Shown here: one piece after another, positions 48,910 through 63,394 of the stretch
How the letters are laid out: every line of letters begins with the position of its first letter
Numbering within the stretch: position 1 is the first letter of the stretch
Assembly (NCBI RefSeq): GCF_002443255.2
Contig: NW_019211454.1
Location: 15,302,243 to 15,366,242, forward strand
Reading direction: 5' to 3'
Length of the DNA: 64,000 nucleotides
DNA from: Varroa destructor
Lineage: Eukaryota > Arthropoda > Arachnida > Mesostigmata > Varroidae
Position numbers and translations under genes: made by a program
Notes under the pieces: generated by a model
What the model was told of the DNA's origin: nothing
Seen by the model: only the letters and a program-made list of their open reading frames with translations
Database searches by the model: none

Positions 48910-50109
48910 CTATCTCATCCTGACGTAGGCGCCTGCGCAGAGGATTACAATGATTATCCCAGCTGCCCCTATGAAAAGATGAAAAAGCCCCGGACACACG
49001 GGCTCAAACACAACGGCGGGGTTGAGCGTCAGCGCGTGTTGCTGCTCCCTGTGCCGTATTAGTCCACTCTGGAGAAAATTAGAAACCGGCGCAGAACGAA
49101 GAGGGCTAATTTTAATTAGCGGCGTTTAAATTTTCTCTACGATATCATAGCGTATTTAGGGAAACGATATGGAAAAATACGGTGTGCAGATAGCAGGTGG
49201 ATTATAATAATAGAGAATTCATATCAAACTCTCGTGCCCTGGAACTCTTACAAGTCATGGGAAAGAAAAACATTTCTGCTATCGATATTCCGTACTATTT
49301 AGCTTAGATTACGTATTCGTGACCAAAAAATAATTTTTATACTTTGCCTTCGAGTCATTCGTTATATTTGGGTAGCAATTATTTTGAGCATGCGTCTAAA
49401 CTTACTATAATATATCGCTTTTTTGACGAAATCTATACCCACATATTACAGGCTATTTGTCCACATTTAAATCGTATCAAGCGAAACGAATTAGGCAAGG
49501 TTAAGGTAATACAGGTTAACCATTCGCTATGGATGGATTCTCTGGGATACAGATCAACGAACGCCCTCATTACGATATCGTGGTTGTATTTTTTAATAGT
49601 CTTTTTTAAGGTCAGCCACCTCCAATACCGACCGTTGTCAAGTTGTTACTTACCCAGCCTGAGTTTGTACGCAACCATGGTACAACCGTTAGAGCCAGGC
49701 TATCGGTGAGCAACTGGGCCGTTTGAGAGATGCATTCGGGCTTGGCTTTCGATCTTCGGTATCGGCGGTGCGCAACCTCCACGGCAAAGACGAACACGAA
49801 CACGATTCGATTCCATTCAATTCCTTCGGCGAACATTTCATGAATAACGCCACGAAAAAGATCATCCACGCAGCCGTCACGGACGTCTAGCTGTCTCGCC
49901 ATAACGTCGATTCGTTCGCGACTCGTCTCCAAAACCCCATCACCGAGGTCACGTAGCGCCAAACGAAGTTCATCGTGAAACGCAGTGACTTTAGAGTGAC
50001 CATTCTCTACGGCGCTCCATTGAATGCTTAGCTTGTTTAGCTGATAGCGAAAGAAGTCGTGTACAAGTGCAATTAGTTGAGCCCGCTCTTCTCTCGCGAG
50101 CTTAGCCAT
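48910..50109 (-). CDS. Bcl-2 family apoptosis regulator, 2 exons, membrane-anchored
   Basis: Exon 1 is 50109-49654 (152 codons) and exon 2 is 49068-48910 (52 residues plus stop). The donor is TGG then GTAAGT, the acceptor follows a pyrimidine-rich tract ending CAG, and the phase is 0. The ATG at 50109 is the first in the frame and has A at -3 and G at +4. In the 204-residue product, residues 9-27 resemble BH4 (AQLIALVHDFFRYQL). BH3 centres on ALRDLGDGV (51-59), with the conserved Gly-Asp. BH1 lies at 88-110 (VIHEMFAEGIEWNRIV), with EWNR for the usual NWGR. BH2 lies at 136-155 (VVPWLRTNSGW). A C-terminal helix (about 179-201) forms a tail anchor ending in basic residues. Such proteins act at mitochondrial or ER membranes. 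Overall it resembles Mcl-1, Bok or Buffy-type members; pro- versus anti-survival role cannot be decided from sequence. Confidence 0.9.
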
Positions 50110-51640
50110 GATGCAAAACAAATTTGTCAAACAAGTCTCACACGCTGCGGGCACAAACGGCAAAATATAATCACTAGTGCACAACTGGAAGAACAACACA
50201 AAGACGGCCTTCTTATCTGTCTGTTTGTTGATTCGCGACGGGAAGCATACGGGATCTGACAAATGCAGTCTGCAAGTTTCAGCTAGTCCTAGTGCAATTA
50301 GGGCTACTCCCACGCATCGTACCGTACTCAGATTATCTAATATCAAATTAGTTCGCTAAAGCTATTCCATAAATTAGGGAAGTCGTCCAATTGGTTGTTG
50401 TTTACAATATCGATATTCGTTGCTCAACACCTGTGACACTTTGGCCGAATGCAGACCGCACATTGCACATACGGTTCTTTTGCAGGAAGCCCTCTATTGT
50501 TTGCCCGTTAACCTCGATGCGGCATTTTAACAGGTACCTACTCAAACATGAAGTTCCTGACAGTCGTGGAACGATCGACTGTTTTTGGATAGTTGTCAAA
50601 GGTACAATGTCAGTAGAAACTATTACTGAGATACAAATGCTTTTAGAAGACGGCTCGGTTCCGCCGTAGTTGATTGCATATACATTTGTGATTAGTCAGT
50701 GGTTATTGGTTTGCTTGATTGCCTACTGATTTATTGCATATGCATGTATAGACCGAGTTCGAAAGGGATAGCCAATAACTATTATTGAGTAATATATCTA
50801 TTCAGTTACTGTTTGTTGTTATTATCCTGCTCGACGTTGCTTAAATCAGTAGTCCTGCTAGTACATAGTAGTAGTAGTAGTAGTAGGAAAAATTTGCTTT
50901 TTTCTGAAAACTTGCTAGTTTTTATATGCCGTTATAATAATTGTTCTAGTATACTATTTACGACGCGAACCGGTAGGGACAAGAAGAAATAGAAAATGTA
51001 CTCTAAATGTTTGTTTGTTTGTTTCTTGCCAGCATCAAATCCATTATACTTTGCAATTAATCCTAAAATTATCTAGTTTGTGATTGAGACCTAAATGAAC
51101 AGTTTTGGATTTATTTTTAAAATGTCTGCAACTTGATGGAAAACGCAATCGGCCCACGTAAACGCCCTGAAAAAGTACCGTTGAAGCTGGACGTTTAATC
51201 CTAGAGGAATATATTTTAAAATTAAGTTTTAGCTACTTCATGTGCTCATATGAACCACTTAAAATTTCTGAAAGGTTGATATGAAACTCCACATTCATAC
51301 GTATCATACATACAAGCAAACGATTTGATAGATTTGTCTCGAATCGTTTGCTTGGGCGTAAATGTGACAACCAGTGCTGTGGTTTAATAAGTGATGATTT
51401 AATAAATTTCGACCAAATAATAAAAAATAAAATATCGAATTTTAGAGGCACGGCAAAACGAACTGTTGAGAAAAATTTGGAGCGGCTTTGGCTCCGGTGG
51501 ATTTTACTCAAAACTGCTATACCTTAAATTCTTTTGAATGGGCTTCAAATTTTGCAAAGTATGCTTTTTTTTTTTTATGGCTAACTGTATATCGACTTAA
51601 CATAAGGGACTAATTAGAACAAGTCAGTATGAACTCCACG
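50110..51640. other. Intergenic; upstream of the Bcl-2 gene
   Basis: The minus-strand frame of Bcl-2 exon 1 stays open to 50346 but has no further ATG, so this is taken as 5' leader. A 92-codon plus ORF at 50391-50669 is unrecognised. A (TAG)n tract lies at 50866-50886 and a (GTTT)n tract near 51007. Confidence 0.45.
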
Positions 51641-51689
51641 TTCTCCTTACGCGCTATCCATATCACCCCGACATTGCAGTAAGTAATAT

Positions 51690-52381
51690 ATGAAGCATGA
51701 TGTGAACTATGGGTTCTCCCGTGCTTTCGCTTGAACTCTCGACTAAATGGCGCCTCACAAACGAGATAGTTGTCTCCCACGGTGGCTTTGACCTTGACTA
51801 TTCCATTATGGACTGCCTCAATGAACACATCACCGTCAATATCGAAAATCAGCACCTTGCGCTCTTCTATGATGCCCCTTTTCGTGTCGACTTCCTTAAG
51901 GATGGCAGCAGTTATGGGGTTATTAATGATTCTGAGACGGGCTTAAACCAACAATGATTCCAGTGTCCAGTGTGCCCGATTTCTGCGAATCGTTGAAGCA
52001 AACCGGAAACGTGAAAATGGTATGCTTCGGCAATCCCCCTCATCTTCACAAGGATCATGGCTGAAGTTTCTTCAGGGTAGAGGGTTTTCCTGAATTCAAA
52101 AGTCTTGTGTCTCTATTGGCCAGTTTGATTGGCCAGTGTTTCATACAAATCTGCATAACTAAATCATCGTAACGATGTCCAATTTATTTTCTAGCGTCGA
52201 ATACAGTGTTTGCAGGATTCATGATTACCCGATCGATGGCAACATTTCGAATGCGTCTCTCAGTGTCAGTGAATGAAGTTATATGGTTGCCCTAACCATT
52301 GGCAGTTATTTCCACTTTGCCATAATGGAAGACACCGACGCAAGGATACGTCGATCCAATTCCAATTTCTCGTGACGCCAT
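51690..52381 (-). pseudogene. Hsp70 pseudogene, N-terminal 245 residues only
   Basis: The ATG at 52381 begins MASREIGIGS (for AIGIDLG). Recognisable pieces follow in shifting frames: KVEITAN-like near 52310, the TERRIRNVA region near 52245-52270, NPANTVFDAR near 52195-52225, KHWPIK near 52120-52140, and a FPEE...MKM region near 52030-52085. Next come a FNDSQK-like block near 51985, NNPITAAIL near 51900-51930, LIFDIDGDVF (for [10 protein letters not shown]) near 51830-51855, and REFKRKH at about 51715-51735. Similarity then stops; the rest of the ATPase, substrate domain and lid are absent. Confidence 0.85.
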
Positions 52382-54636
52382 TGCGACTGCTCACTACGCT
52401 GTTAAGATAAAACTGAAAAACTAATTGCCGCTTTATCATAATGCACCAATTACCCGAATAAACCATTCTTGACTGCTGTAAATCTATTTTTCGTCAGAAA
52501 CACACAAAACGCGTATTCACGTATAGCGATTACTTACCCTATGCCAGTAGCATTTCTGTCAGTCAACAGAAGTTTAAGTATTCACGGTAACTTCACTTAC
52601 ACGCTTCACTTCTACACGCTAACGCTTTGAGCAAGCTTAATGCGACTGCTGAACTAATGGATAAACTAGCTTTTGGGAATTTATTTAAATGACTGTGAAT
52701 GGTTTCTAAATAATCTTACGATGTTTTAGTCATCTATTCACGTATAGCGAACATTGCACTATTTCTCGAATCTATTTGGCGCTGCGCGTTACATGTAGCG
52801 TGCGACTGATGCTAAAGCTCTTCTATGACGCGATCAGTTTGATTTGCAGAGAAAAGGCGAAAAAACTTTTAACAAATAGAGCGTTTTCTTGAACCGGGTT
52901 CGTCAAAGATCACTGACTACTGAGTAGACACCGATAATGTGATACAATCGTGTGTTACCCAGCCATTATTAGATGTGTTACTAGAAATAAGGAAAATAAA
53001 AAAAGTAATGTCTCACACATAAAAATATACCCGCGATTACTTGCCGAACCCACAGCGCTCCGAGTATTTATTATACGACGAACATGTCGTAAAATATAAG
53101 ATCTATGAGCGTTACATTATATATATAGTGGATTTGACGATATTATCACTTGACAGCTAGATGTCGTTATATGTTTGACGCTTTACATTATATTCCATTC
53201 AGTCCACAGTACAAATAATACCAGAAAAAGCATATAGGCATCCGTAAATATAGATACCAAATTATTTTAAAAAAATGTGGGTTATGGGATAGCATACACT
53301 TACTTATAAGAGTGCTGGTTTAAATGGATAAATGCAATCACTTATTTAGAAGCGTTGTTTTTATCGAAATGTTTGTTATTTTGTATAGGCCATCGACGGA
53401 CCCATTTCATTATGTAATATCCATCTACCTAAGATCTAAAGCAGATCAGAACAGAAAATTCTAAAGATCTAAATTGTTATACTGTCTGACAGACCCACAG
53501 CGAAATGGATAACTTCAAACATGTCCGTTTATTTACACATTCGCAGTTAAAGTTTCCGTGAAGCCGAACATAACTGAACTGAAGCCTTGGTGGATAAAAT
53601 AAACATTGAATATTTTTTTTAGTCACACAAAAAGCTGTATCAAAAAAAGTCAAACAAAAAGAATATTACTCCTATAAATTCAGCATATGGAGCATCTCGA
53701 AGTAGCAAGAGTATGCAAACAAGTAATTTTCATCTGTTTTTTTTGCGCGTTCACGACTTTAAGCAGTTAGTGTGATAGTAGACTGTAAGATCTGTTTAAT
53801 ATTGTTGTTTATATTTCCTTGTGGTAGGCCAAAAGCGAAGTCCTTAAGGTGATCATTGAGGATACGACGTTCGTACATATCTATGTGCACCCCTAAAATG
53901 GGTATGGATAAACTCACGACGTTACTTTTCCATAAGGAAAAATTTTGGCTAATATACTCGGTCTCTAGTGCTTGCCTTAAGAATGTATAGCTTCTTCTGT
54001 AGACATGAAACAAGGAAAAAAAGATAGTATCGAAGCTAACTTCAAAGCTCCAAGCCAGGCTGCATTTTTTGTTGTATGGATTGTTGCGTCGCTAGAATTA
54101 AACTGACGATCTCGGTCTATTCATTTACTCACGCTATATGCGCGTTTAGAGTTCAAGACCTATATAGGTATAAAGTAATACCTGTAGCAAGACCCATATA
54201 TATATAAAATAATACCTGTAGCAACTATATTAAGAACATGAATAAAATACTAGGCATAAAAGCATGGCATCGCCGCTCACTTCATAGTAATTTACCATAC
54301 AATACAATAACCTTTTACGTATGGTAGTCATTTTTCTTAAAACATGCGTGCCTACCAATAGACAGCATAAAAGGAAAATCTAGTAAGTGCATCTGCTATT
54401 TGTTTCGGCTTACCGAGGTAGCGCCTAGGCATTACCTAAAGTTCATCTGTGAAGCCAACTGAAACTTGTGGCTAATTAGTTGAAACGCTTTGTCGCGGTT
54501 GTCTAATTTGAAATCTATTGAAGCTCGTGTTGAAGTCGGTAATATCTGTTTATTATTTATTAAAGCCTCTAGTTTTATTAGACTATCTATTCGACTATTC
54601 TGAAAAGAAGTTCTTATTATTTAAGGAAAACATTTC
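52382..54636. other. Intergenic with short duplications
   Basis: The 16-base TATTCACGTATAGCGA occurs twice, at 52514-52529 and 52735-52750, in the presumed upstream region of the truncated Hsp70 pseudogene. A tandem duplication of about 34 bases covers 54156-54225. No gene supported. Confidence 0.55.
54156..54225. repeat. Tandem duplication, about 34-base unit
   Basis: Two adjacent copies of AGACCYATATA...ATAAARTAATACCTGTAGCA differing at a few positions. Confidence 0.8.
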
Positions 54637-55716
54637 AGTTCCTTCCAGTTGAAGAAGTCCTGCAGCAGTTTCTGAACGCGTGGGATACGAGTAGATACAC
54701 CAACAACGATATCGTGAACCGAGCTCTTGTCCACCCTGGCATCTCGGAGAGCCTTCTCTACCGGCTGTAAGGTTGAACGGAAAAGATCCGAGCAGAGTTT
54801 CTCGAAACGGGCCCGCGTTATGGAAGAATAAAAATCGATGCTTTCGAAAAATGAGTCAATCTCGATTGATGTTTGAGTTATAATGAAAGCCTACGCTTAG
54901 CTCGTTCGTAGGCCGTAGGCACACGTCGTAAAGCTCCTTTGTTTGAAAAGAGGTCTTTTCTATGCTTTCGCTTGAACTCCTCGACAAAATGGTTCACCAG
55001 CCGATTATCAAAATCTTCACTGCCGAGGTGTGTATCTCTTGCAGTCGCTTTAGCCTCCTCGAACACTTCGTCATCTATTGGCAAAATTCCATGGACCATG
55101 AAAAAAACAGCCAAGATTTCTCCGTGCAGATCAAAGATCAGAATGCTGCGCTCACCTGCGCCAGACCTATTTTGTCCAGTCCATAGGCGATAGCAGCTGC
55201 TGTAGGTTTGCTAATTATTCAAAGTACATTTAGGACAGCGATAATTGCAACGTCCTTCGTAGACTGCCTTTGCGAATCGTTGAAATAAGCCGGAACCGTA
55301 ATTACTGCATCCGAAACTGTGTTACCAAGGTAAGCTTCTGCAATTTTTTTCATTTTGGTAAGAACCATCGATGAAATCTCCTCAGGGAAAAAGCTTTTTT
55401 CTTCGCCTGTGAAGTATACCTGGATTTTTGGGTCTTGTGTTTTCACTAACAACTTGGAATGACCAATGCTTCATATCAGTTTGCACAGTGTGGCCATCGT
55501 AGCAGTGCCTGATGGGTCTTTTAACGGAGTTCATGGCGACCTGATTCTTTGCGGCATCTCCAATAAGTTTCTCGGTATTGGTGAATGCCACGTATGACGG
55601 AATTGTCCGATTGCCCTGTTCGTTGGCAATGATTTCCACTTTGCCTTGACTGAGACGCCGACGCAAAAATACGTCGTGCCTAAATCAATTCCGATCACTG
55701 GACCTCGTGATGGCAT
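54637..55716 (-). pseudogene. Hsp70 pseudogene, N-terminal 60 percent, relatively young
   Basis: The ATG at 55716 starts [21 protein letters not shown], then a one-base deletion shifts the frame before [20 protein letters not shown]. Long, well-preserved blocks follow: [47 protein letters not shown] and [18 protein letters not shown], with a disrupted [12 protein letters not shown] region between. It continues to [18 protein letters not shown] near 54640 and ends, so the substrate-binding domain and lid are missing. Stops and frameshifts rule out a full product. High similarity suggests more recent death than the 8789 or 34560 copies. Confidence 0.9.
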
Positions 55717-58700
55717 TGCCTTTATTTGCTAACTTCAATATTATCAGGACTAAACAATCACTAATATTTTCATTACTAGAAAGTTCACTCAAGGGGTGAC
55801 CCTAAAAAGTCTCAGCTTGTTGGTAACAAGCTAAAATCGTAGTTATCACGCATATATTTCTAACGTGGAGGTAATCTCCTCCTGTCAATTGCCATCACAA
55901 CTATGATTGCCACGCGTCCGCGCGGGTCGCCTTGTATAGCATCGGTACCGCCATCTGACGGCTGCTGCGTTTATCTGCTTGCAGGAGCTCGATGGATGAA
56001 GGAAATTCGACGCGATTTCTAGACGTTTCGGGTAAACAACGTATAGCCTCATTAGAGCTGTTAACACTTTTTTAACGTATAGCTGAGACAGGAACGCAAA
56101 CTTTAATTTTCAAAAAATTTTACTTTTGTATGAGTGATTGACACGAATGTATGTTTGAATATTTCTGCTTCTAGGACTGTCGCGTTTGGTATACAAAAGG
56201 GTTGAACACACTGACACAGCAGTCTGGGTGCACCAACACGTCAGTGAACACCAACTTGTGCTTTATCTCTATTTAATTTTTCTAGTTAATTTATAACACG
56301 AGTTTGTACGATTTGGTTGGATCGTTTGGAAATGGACAGAGACTATATGGCATTGTGATCAAATAACGGACGTCACAGTTGATACTCAAAAATTTTATTT
56401 ATTCTTCAATTACAAGTTTTTTTTTAGTTACGAGCTTCTCCTTTATGTTATTGTACCTTATATTATCGGGAATCGTGATTACATTATATAATTGGAACTG
56501 GCGCCAGCTGCAGACTCCGGAATCTTCTCGCCAGAGCTTAATACATTGAGAAAGCTCAACAAAAATCCTCCACAGTTTGCCGTTACCATATAAAACGCCT
56601 TCACTGCAATAACTGTTTTTTAACGTTAACTTCACTTTGAAATTTAGATCTCAAAGTTTTCAGGACACGTTACTTGTCTGTGCGTCCCTTATATGCGAAT
56701 GTTTTGGAATATTTTATGATTTTATGCAAACTGCGTTCTGGTGTGAATAATGGCCTTAGGTCCCGCAAACGAAAACGAACGAATTTTGCAAATAAATGTT
56801 CAATGTTTTTAAAAAATGGTTTTATTATGTTCAATACACCATACTTTATTTGTAGGTACACTAAAAAGGTTGAATATTTGAATGTACCAACACTTTGATG
56901 AACGCTAAAGATTTCTCGCCACTCCGTCAATGTCGAGCCAGAAAAGTCCCGGCCGGAGCAGTCCCGACTGTCAACGTGTTACATTTGATTCGATAATTTG
57001 TTTATAAGTCGCATTGCTTCTATGAAATTCTCTATTATCCGATTTCGTTCGAGTATAACCAAGGTCAGTTGTTCAGTTATAAACGTTGGATCTTCAAAAC
57101 ATCAACATAAATTGCACAACATATATTGTAAAATAAAGAAGTACTAAACCATTGACATTACTAGATACTTGGCAATTCAATGCATTATTAAATTGCAGTG
57201 CATTAGTAAAATGTTTTTTTTTTTTATTTTTTATTGTTTACTGTCCCACTTTGGATTATTAGCTGTATTTGAATAGGTCACTAGATCAGTTCTTTTAATG
57301 GATTTCGAGGCTTTGTGTAGTAAGCCAAATATACCAATCAAAATATAAAAATTACTGAAAGCTAGCGGTATATGCGTTGTTGGTGCCAGTTTTGTTATAA
57401 CTGTTATCGCTTCGAAGACCTCAAGGCAAACGCCAACTTTATTTTGAAAAAGGTGTTCGTAGCCTATACCCTTCGACACATGTCCTAATTTTGAAGCGCA
57501 AGTACCGGCTTATTTTTGTTATTTATATGAAGATTTTTCGGGTTTCTGAAGTTTTCTCATTGGAATCTGCTTCACATTAGAATTTTTTCGAGCTTTTGTT
57601 GTGGTTACTATCAACAAGTGTTTGCTTATTTACTGAAAAATAAAAATACCAACTTACTTAAAAATAATCAATTTTAGAAAAAAAGTCTACGGTCCTTGCT
57701 TTATTGAAAATTAGTTTGTTAAAATAGATAAATGTCAAACAGAAAAAATCAATGCTACTGTTTAGAGTTGTAAAACGGCAAGTAACAGAAATGGATCGAT
57801 TACACCAACTGACAAGCTTTAGGAACCTTAACCTTTATTCAGCTACATTGAAAAAAATCAAGCGGGTAACTACTGTACACGTTTAGTTGATGTATTGTTT
57901 ACCCATCTTTATCATGGAATTGTCCTATACACGTTTCACTATGTAGCGGATCAAATAATTAGAGAAAACGCCGTTGATGTCCATTAGTTTCTGCGGTTTC
58001 GGCTAGTAAAGCTGCATTTTTCATAAAACCTAGTGCACTCCTACCAGTCTGCGTTTTCATTCATTAGTACTACAAACTTTACACAGTAATTCGTCTGCTA
58101 TCTATGAGAATCTGGCTACTCTGTCGCAAAGAAATCTATTCTTTCATGGTCTCTGTGGCAAGCCTAAATATAAACAACTGAGCGTCATGCTATTTCACGC
58201 GGCACTCTAGTCCGCTGACCCTTATCCGACATTTTGCAAGTGTGGATGCCCACCATACACAAGTTGCCAGTTGGACTTTAGCTAAACGATCAATGCCCCA
58301 TTAGGCGGGAACATCGATACGTTTGCAGATTGCTATGTCACTGGTAAATTTCCGTTTAGTTGAAGAAGCTTACTTAAAAAAAGTCCACATTTTTTCCATT
58401 TTCAGTTAGGTATCACCGAATCAAAAATATGCTTTGAAGAGTATAACTCCGCTTTGGCAGGCACGCGTGGAGAACTACCTATGCTAGGGTAACTACCTAC
58501 TATGCTAGGGTACACGAAACGTTTTTCATTGACTTTTATTTACACAGGATATTCCGTATTAGCCCTGTGGCATATGCTTCTGTGAAGGTTTGCATAAAGA
58601 GAGTGTCGTGGTGCATTTTTGTTGGCTGCGTTTTATTGTAATTGGCTTTTAAATAAAAGAAATATATATAAGCTAAGTAAACGGCTCGAGTTTTAAGTCC

Positions 58701-58960
58701 AGTGCTGCTGTTAAGCATTGCTTTAGACGCAAACTATATATTCTGTTTGAAAATTAAAGACTTTTGATTATATGTCCATATGGATATACCATGCGTTTGT
58801 TGGCTGAACAAATGGACTTCAATTAAAGCAAAACACGTATTTTTTCGGCACTATAAAGTATTAGTTAAGGCTTTACTCATCTCATAGAATACCTACGCAG
58901 TATGAAATACGATACATGTAGATTGTGAAATGTAAGTAAACGATGCTTGGCTCTACCAGA
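55717..58960. other. Intergenic, no gene supported
   Basis: AT-rich with poly-T runs (near 56417 and 57212). A short duplication of ACTACCTA(CTA)TGCTAGGGTA lies at 58473-58512. The sequence just upstream of the pseudogene (55.9-56.1 kb) is GC-richer and may retain its old promoter. Confidence 0.5.
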
Positions 58961-58964
58961 CCGG

Positions 58965-59642
58965 AATTCTCATGCTTTTGCCTGAACTCTCCGGCAAAGT
59001 GAGCTACAAGCCGAGTGTTGAAATGCTTATCTCCAGCGTTAGTATTTCTAGCGGTAGCTTTGACTTTGAGCCATTGGACAAAATGGAGATATCGAAGGTC
59101 CTAACGCCAAGACTGAAAATCAGAATATCGCCCTCGCCCGACTGGATCCTTTTTTTAAAGTCCATAAGTGATTGCAGCTATTGTAGCCTCGTTAATAACT
59201 CGGAGTACGCTGAAACCAGCAATGATTCCAACGTCCCTCGCAGCCTGTCTCTGCGAACCGTCGAAATGAGTCGGAACTGTGATAATTATGCCCAAAACTG
59301 TGCTATCAAGATATGCTTTGGCTATTTTCTTCATCTTGACAAGAATCATCGAAGAAATTTATTCAGAGAAGAGGCTCTTCTTGTTTTTGCACTCACTTTT
59401 TAGTCCTGCACCTCCATTGACAACGTAAAATTACCAGTATCGAGAACAGTCCTGGTGGGGCTATTAGCAACCTGATTCCTCATCGGCATTTTCAATAAAC
59501 CTCTCGATATCGGCGAATGCCACAAAAGGTTCGAGTCGTTCAGATACTCTGATCATTGGCAATGATTTCCATTTTGCCATGACGGAAGAACCGACGTATG
59601 AACATATTATGCCCAAATCAATTCCAATTACTGGAGAACACA
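58965..59642 (-). pseudogene. Hsp70 pseudogene, N-terminal 245 residues only
   Basis: It starts SPVIGIDLG near 59635 without an ATG, then a frameshift before the VEIIAN equivalent. Blocks for FVAFADIERFIENA, NSPTRTV (for NPTNTVFD), [48 protein letters not shown] (for [12 protein letters not shown]), VRTFDISIL (for [10 protein letters not shown]) and FNTRLVAHFAGEFRQKH are visible. Similarity ends at about 58970, at the same position (FKRKH) as in the 51690 pseudogene. The rest of the gene is absent. Confidence 0.87.
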
Positions 59643-61420
59643 AATTTACTCATCACTTATTAATTATCATAAACATTATGTCAATTAATTTGCCATAAGT
59701 TGCTGAAACAGTTACAAAATCGTCGAATGCTCGCATTGCGTCTGTTTACTTTCATTCACTATGATTATATAAATCTAATGGTGTCATCCGGTGATTACTA
59801 GAATAACCCTGAAAGAGCAGGACGCATCTGAGAAGGTTAGTATATATGATATAATATTTAACATATAATATTCAATGATCAACACCGTCACGCGACTCGA
59901 TCATTCTAACGGAATGTTTCTAAGTTGTTCACCGTCCATGAAAACCGTTGTTTCATATCGCTTTTGCATGCATGATGGAATAAATAAGTAATAAACATAC
60001 GGTTTTTGCTTGTAAGTGACGTCTGCGACATTACAGACCTCGCAGAAGGATACCTTTCAAATGGTACCATGTCGTTATGACTAATGAAATGTAATAGAGG
60101 TCTTAATATCTGAATTTGAGTTGCAGTTAATTTTACACTAATTTGATTAGATATATGTAGCAATTAAACACAATTACATCAATAAGTTCTTGAAAAGTGG
60201 GAGGTTAGGATTTTTTTTATGAAATTGAGGAAAGATACAATAACGCATGAAAATTATTTCGTTTCATGCCTGTTTTTTTTATGAACATAGTATTTTCGGG
60301 TGTCATGGGGTTTTCACATAGAACATGACTGAAATTAATAGTACTAAATTATGATCGCTGAGGAACTTATGACCCAAGCTTAGTTTTAACATCACTGTCT
60401 ATAGAGCCAAAGATCCCAATATCGATCTACTTCGCTTAAAGTTTAGTAAGAAAACACATGGCAATGAAAACTGATATGCCGCAATACGTGGCGTCTAATT
60501 TTCTTTTCTAGTATTCGATTGAAGCCCGGAAAAGACTGAAGGAATGAATCGAAAAACGAATACATAAGAACATTGTGGTCCTTACACAAAGCAAAGTTTA
60601 CTGTCTAATCAGCATATACAACATGCATATGTGACCCATTTCTATCGTTGTTAGTTCTGGCTGTATAAAACCACAGTACACGGCATTCTTCTATTAGTTG
60701 TCGTTCAAATGTTGTATCCTGACAATTGACGACCAATCAACAGCGACTCATTCCGACAGCCTTAGAATTGATTCTGCTTCTTTTGACAGAACATCTGAAT
60801 ACTTGATACTAATGCGAGTATGCTGCATTAACATATTCAATATAAAGTCCTGGTTATTCCGATTTTAGAGCTTTTTTCTTAAGAGCAGCGCATCGCACCT
60901 CTGCAGACAAGACGAGAACTGCCGTGAAAGCGTGTGAAGCATGATGGATATATAAGTGGCTTTGTGAAAAACAAAAGGCCCTACAAATTGTGTGCATGTG
61001 TGCTTGCCAGTCTATTTTCATTTCTACGAATTCTCAGATGATGGCAGCCTGATTAACACAAAAACCGAATAGCAATACCAATCTCGAACGCTTGTTTTGC
61101 GTGTCCTCGTCGCAATCGTACGTTATTTCGTAACGGAACTTCCCAAAAATGACACAAACGCCGATATAAAATCCAACGTATTTTCAATATGTAATTTCAT
61201 ATAATAAAAAAACATTTTGTCCAAAATCACCTTTTTAAACCACTAAAAATTTTCTAATAAGATATACACGCGGTTATATTTCAATGTCATAAAATCTCAT
61301 GGCAGAGAACAAAGGCAAAATTTACAGCTGTTGCCACGATAGAGAGAGGTGTCTGGATGTCAAGGAATCAGGTCAAACATTTTCAACCAAGTGAGGTGAA
61401 CCCAGCGGACGCCAGAGCGC
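59643..61420. other. Intergenic, no gene supported
   Basis: No ORF or repeat of note; a few poly-T and poly-A runs. The last 150 bases probably belong to the ancestral promoter of the 61665 pseudogene. Confidence 0.5.
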
Positions 61421-61440
61421 GCTATCGAGCTTATATAACC
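61400..61440 (+). promoter_or_regulatory. Relict Hsp70 promoter with TATA box
   Basis: TATATAA at 61432-61438, preceded by CCAGAGCGCGCTATCGAGCT, resembles the TATA region of the intact 6110 gene (CCAGAGGGAGCTTGCGCT then TATATA). It lies 233 bases before the pseudogene ATG, against 204 in the intact gene. Confidence 0.55.
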
Positions 61441-61664
61441 CGGCTAGCGGATTCATCGTACACATGTAGTTCTGACAGTAGTTAGGGTTAAGGGTAACGA
61501 TTACCTACGTAAATAACACCTTGTATTTTGTATGCTAATCATGCTTTAAGCTTGTTTTAAGTTAGCAGACAGTTCTGAGGGTTATTCCTTAGGTGAACCT
61601 TTTAGTAATGAAGCTACGAGTAATTGTTTAGTACTGACAATATTGGGATTAGTGAACGAATGCA

Positions 61665-63394
<1,730 letters not shown>

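Noticed and set aside
49344..49709. 121-codon plus-strand ORF
   Set aside because: It lies mostly in the Bcl-2 intron and overlaps exon 1 antisense; no motif.
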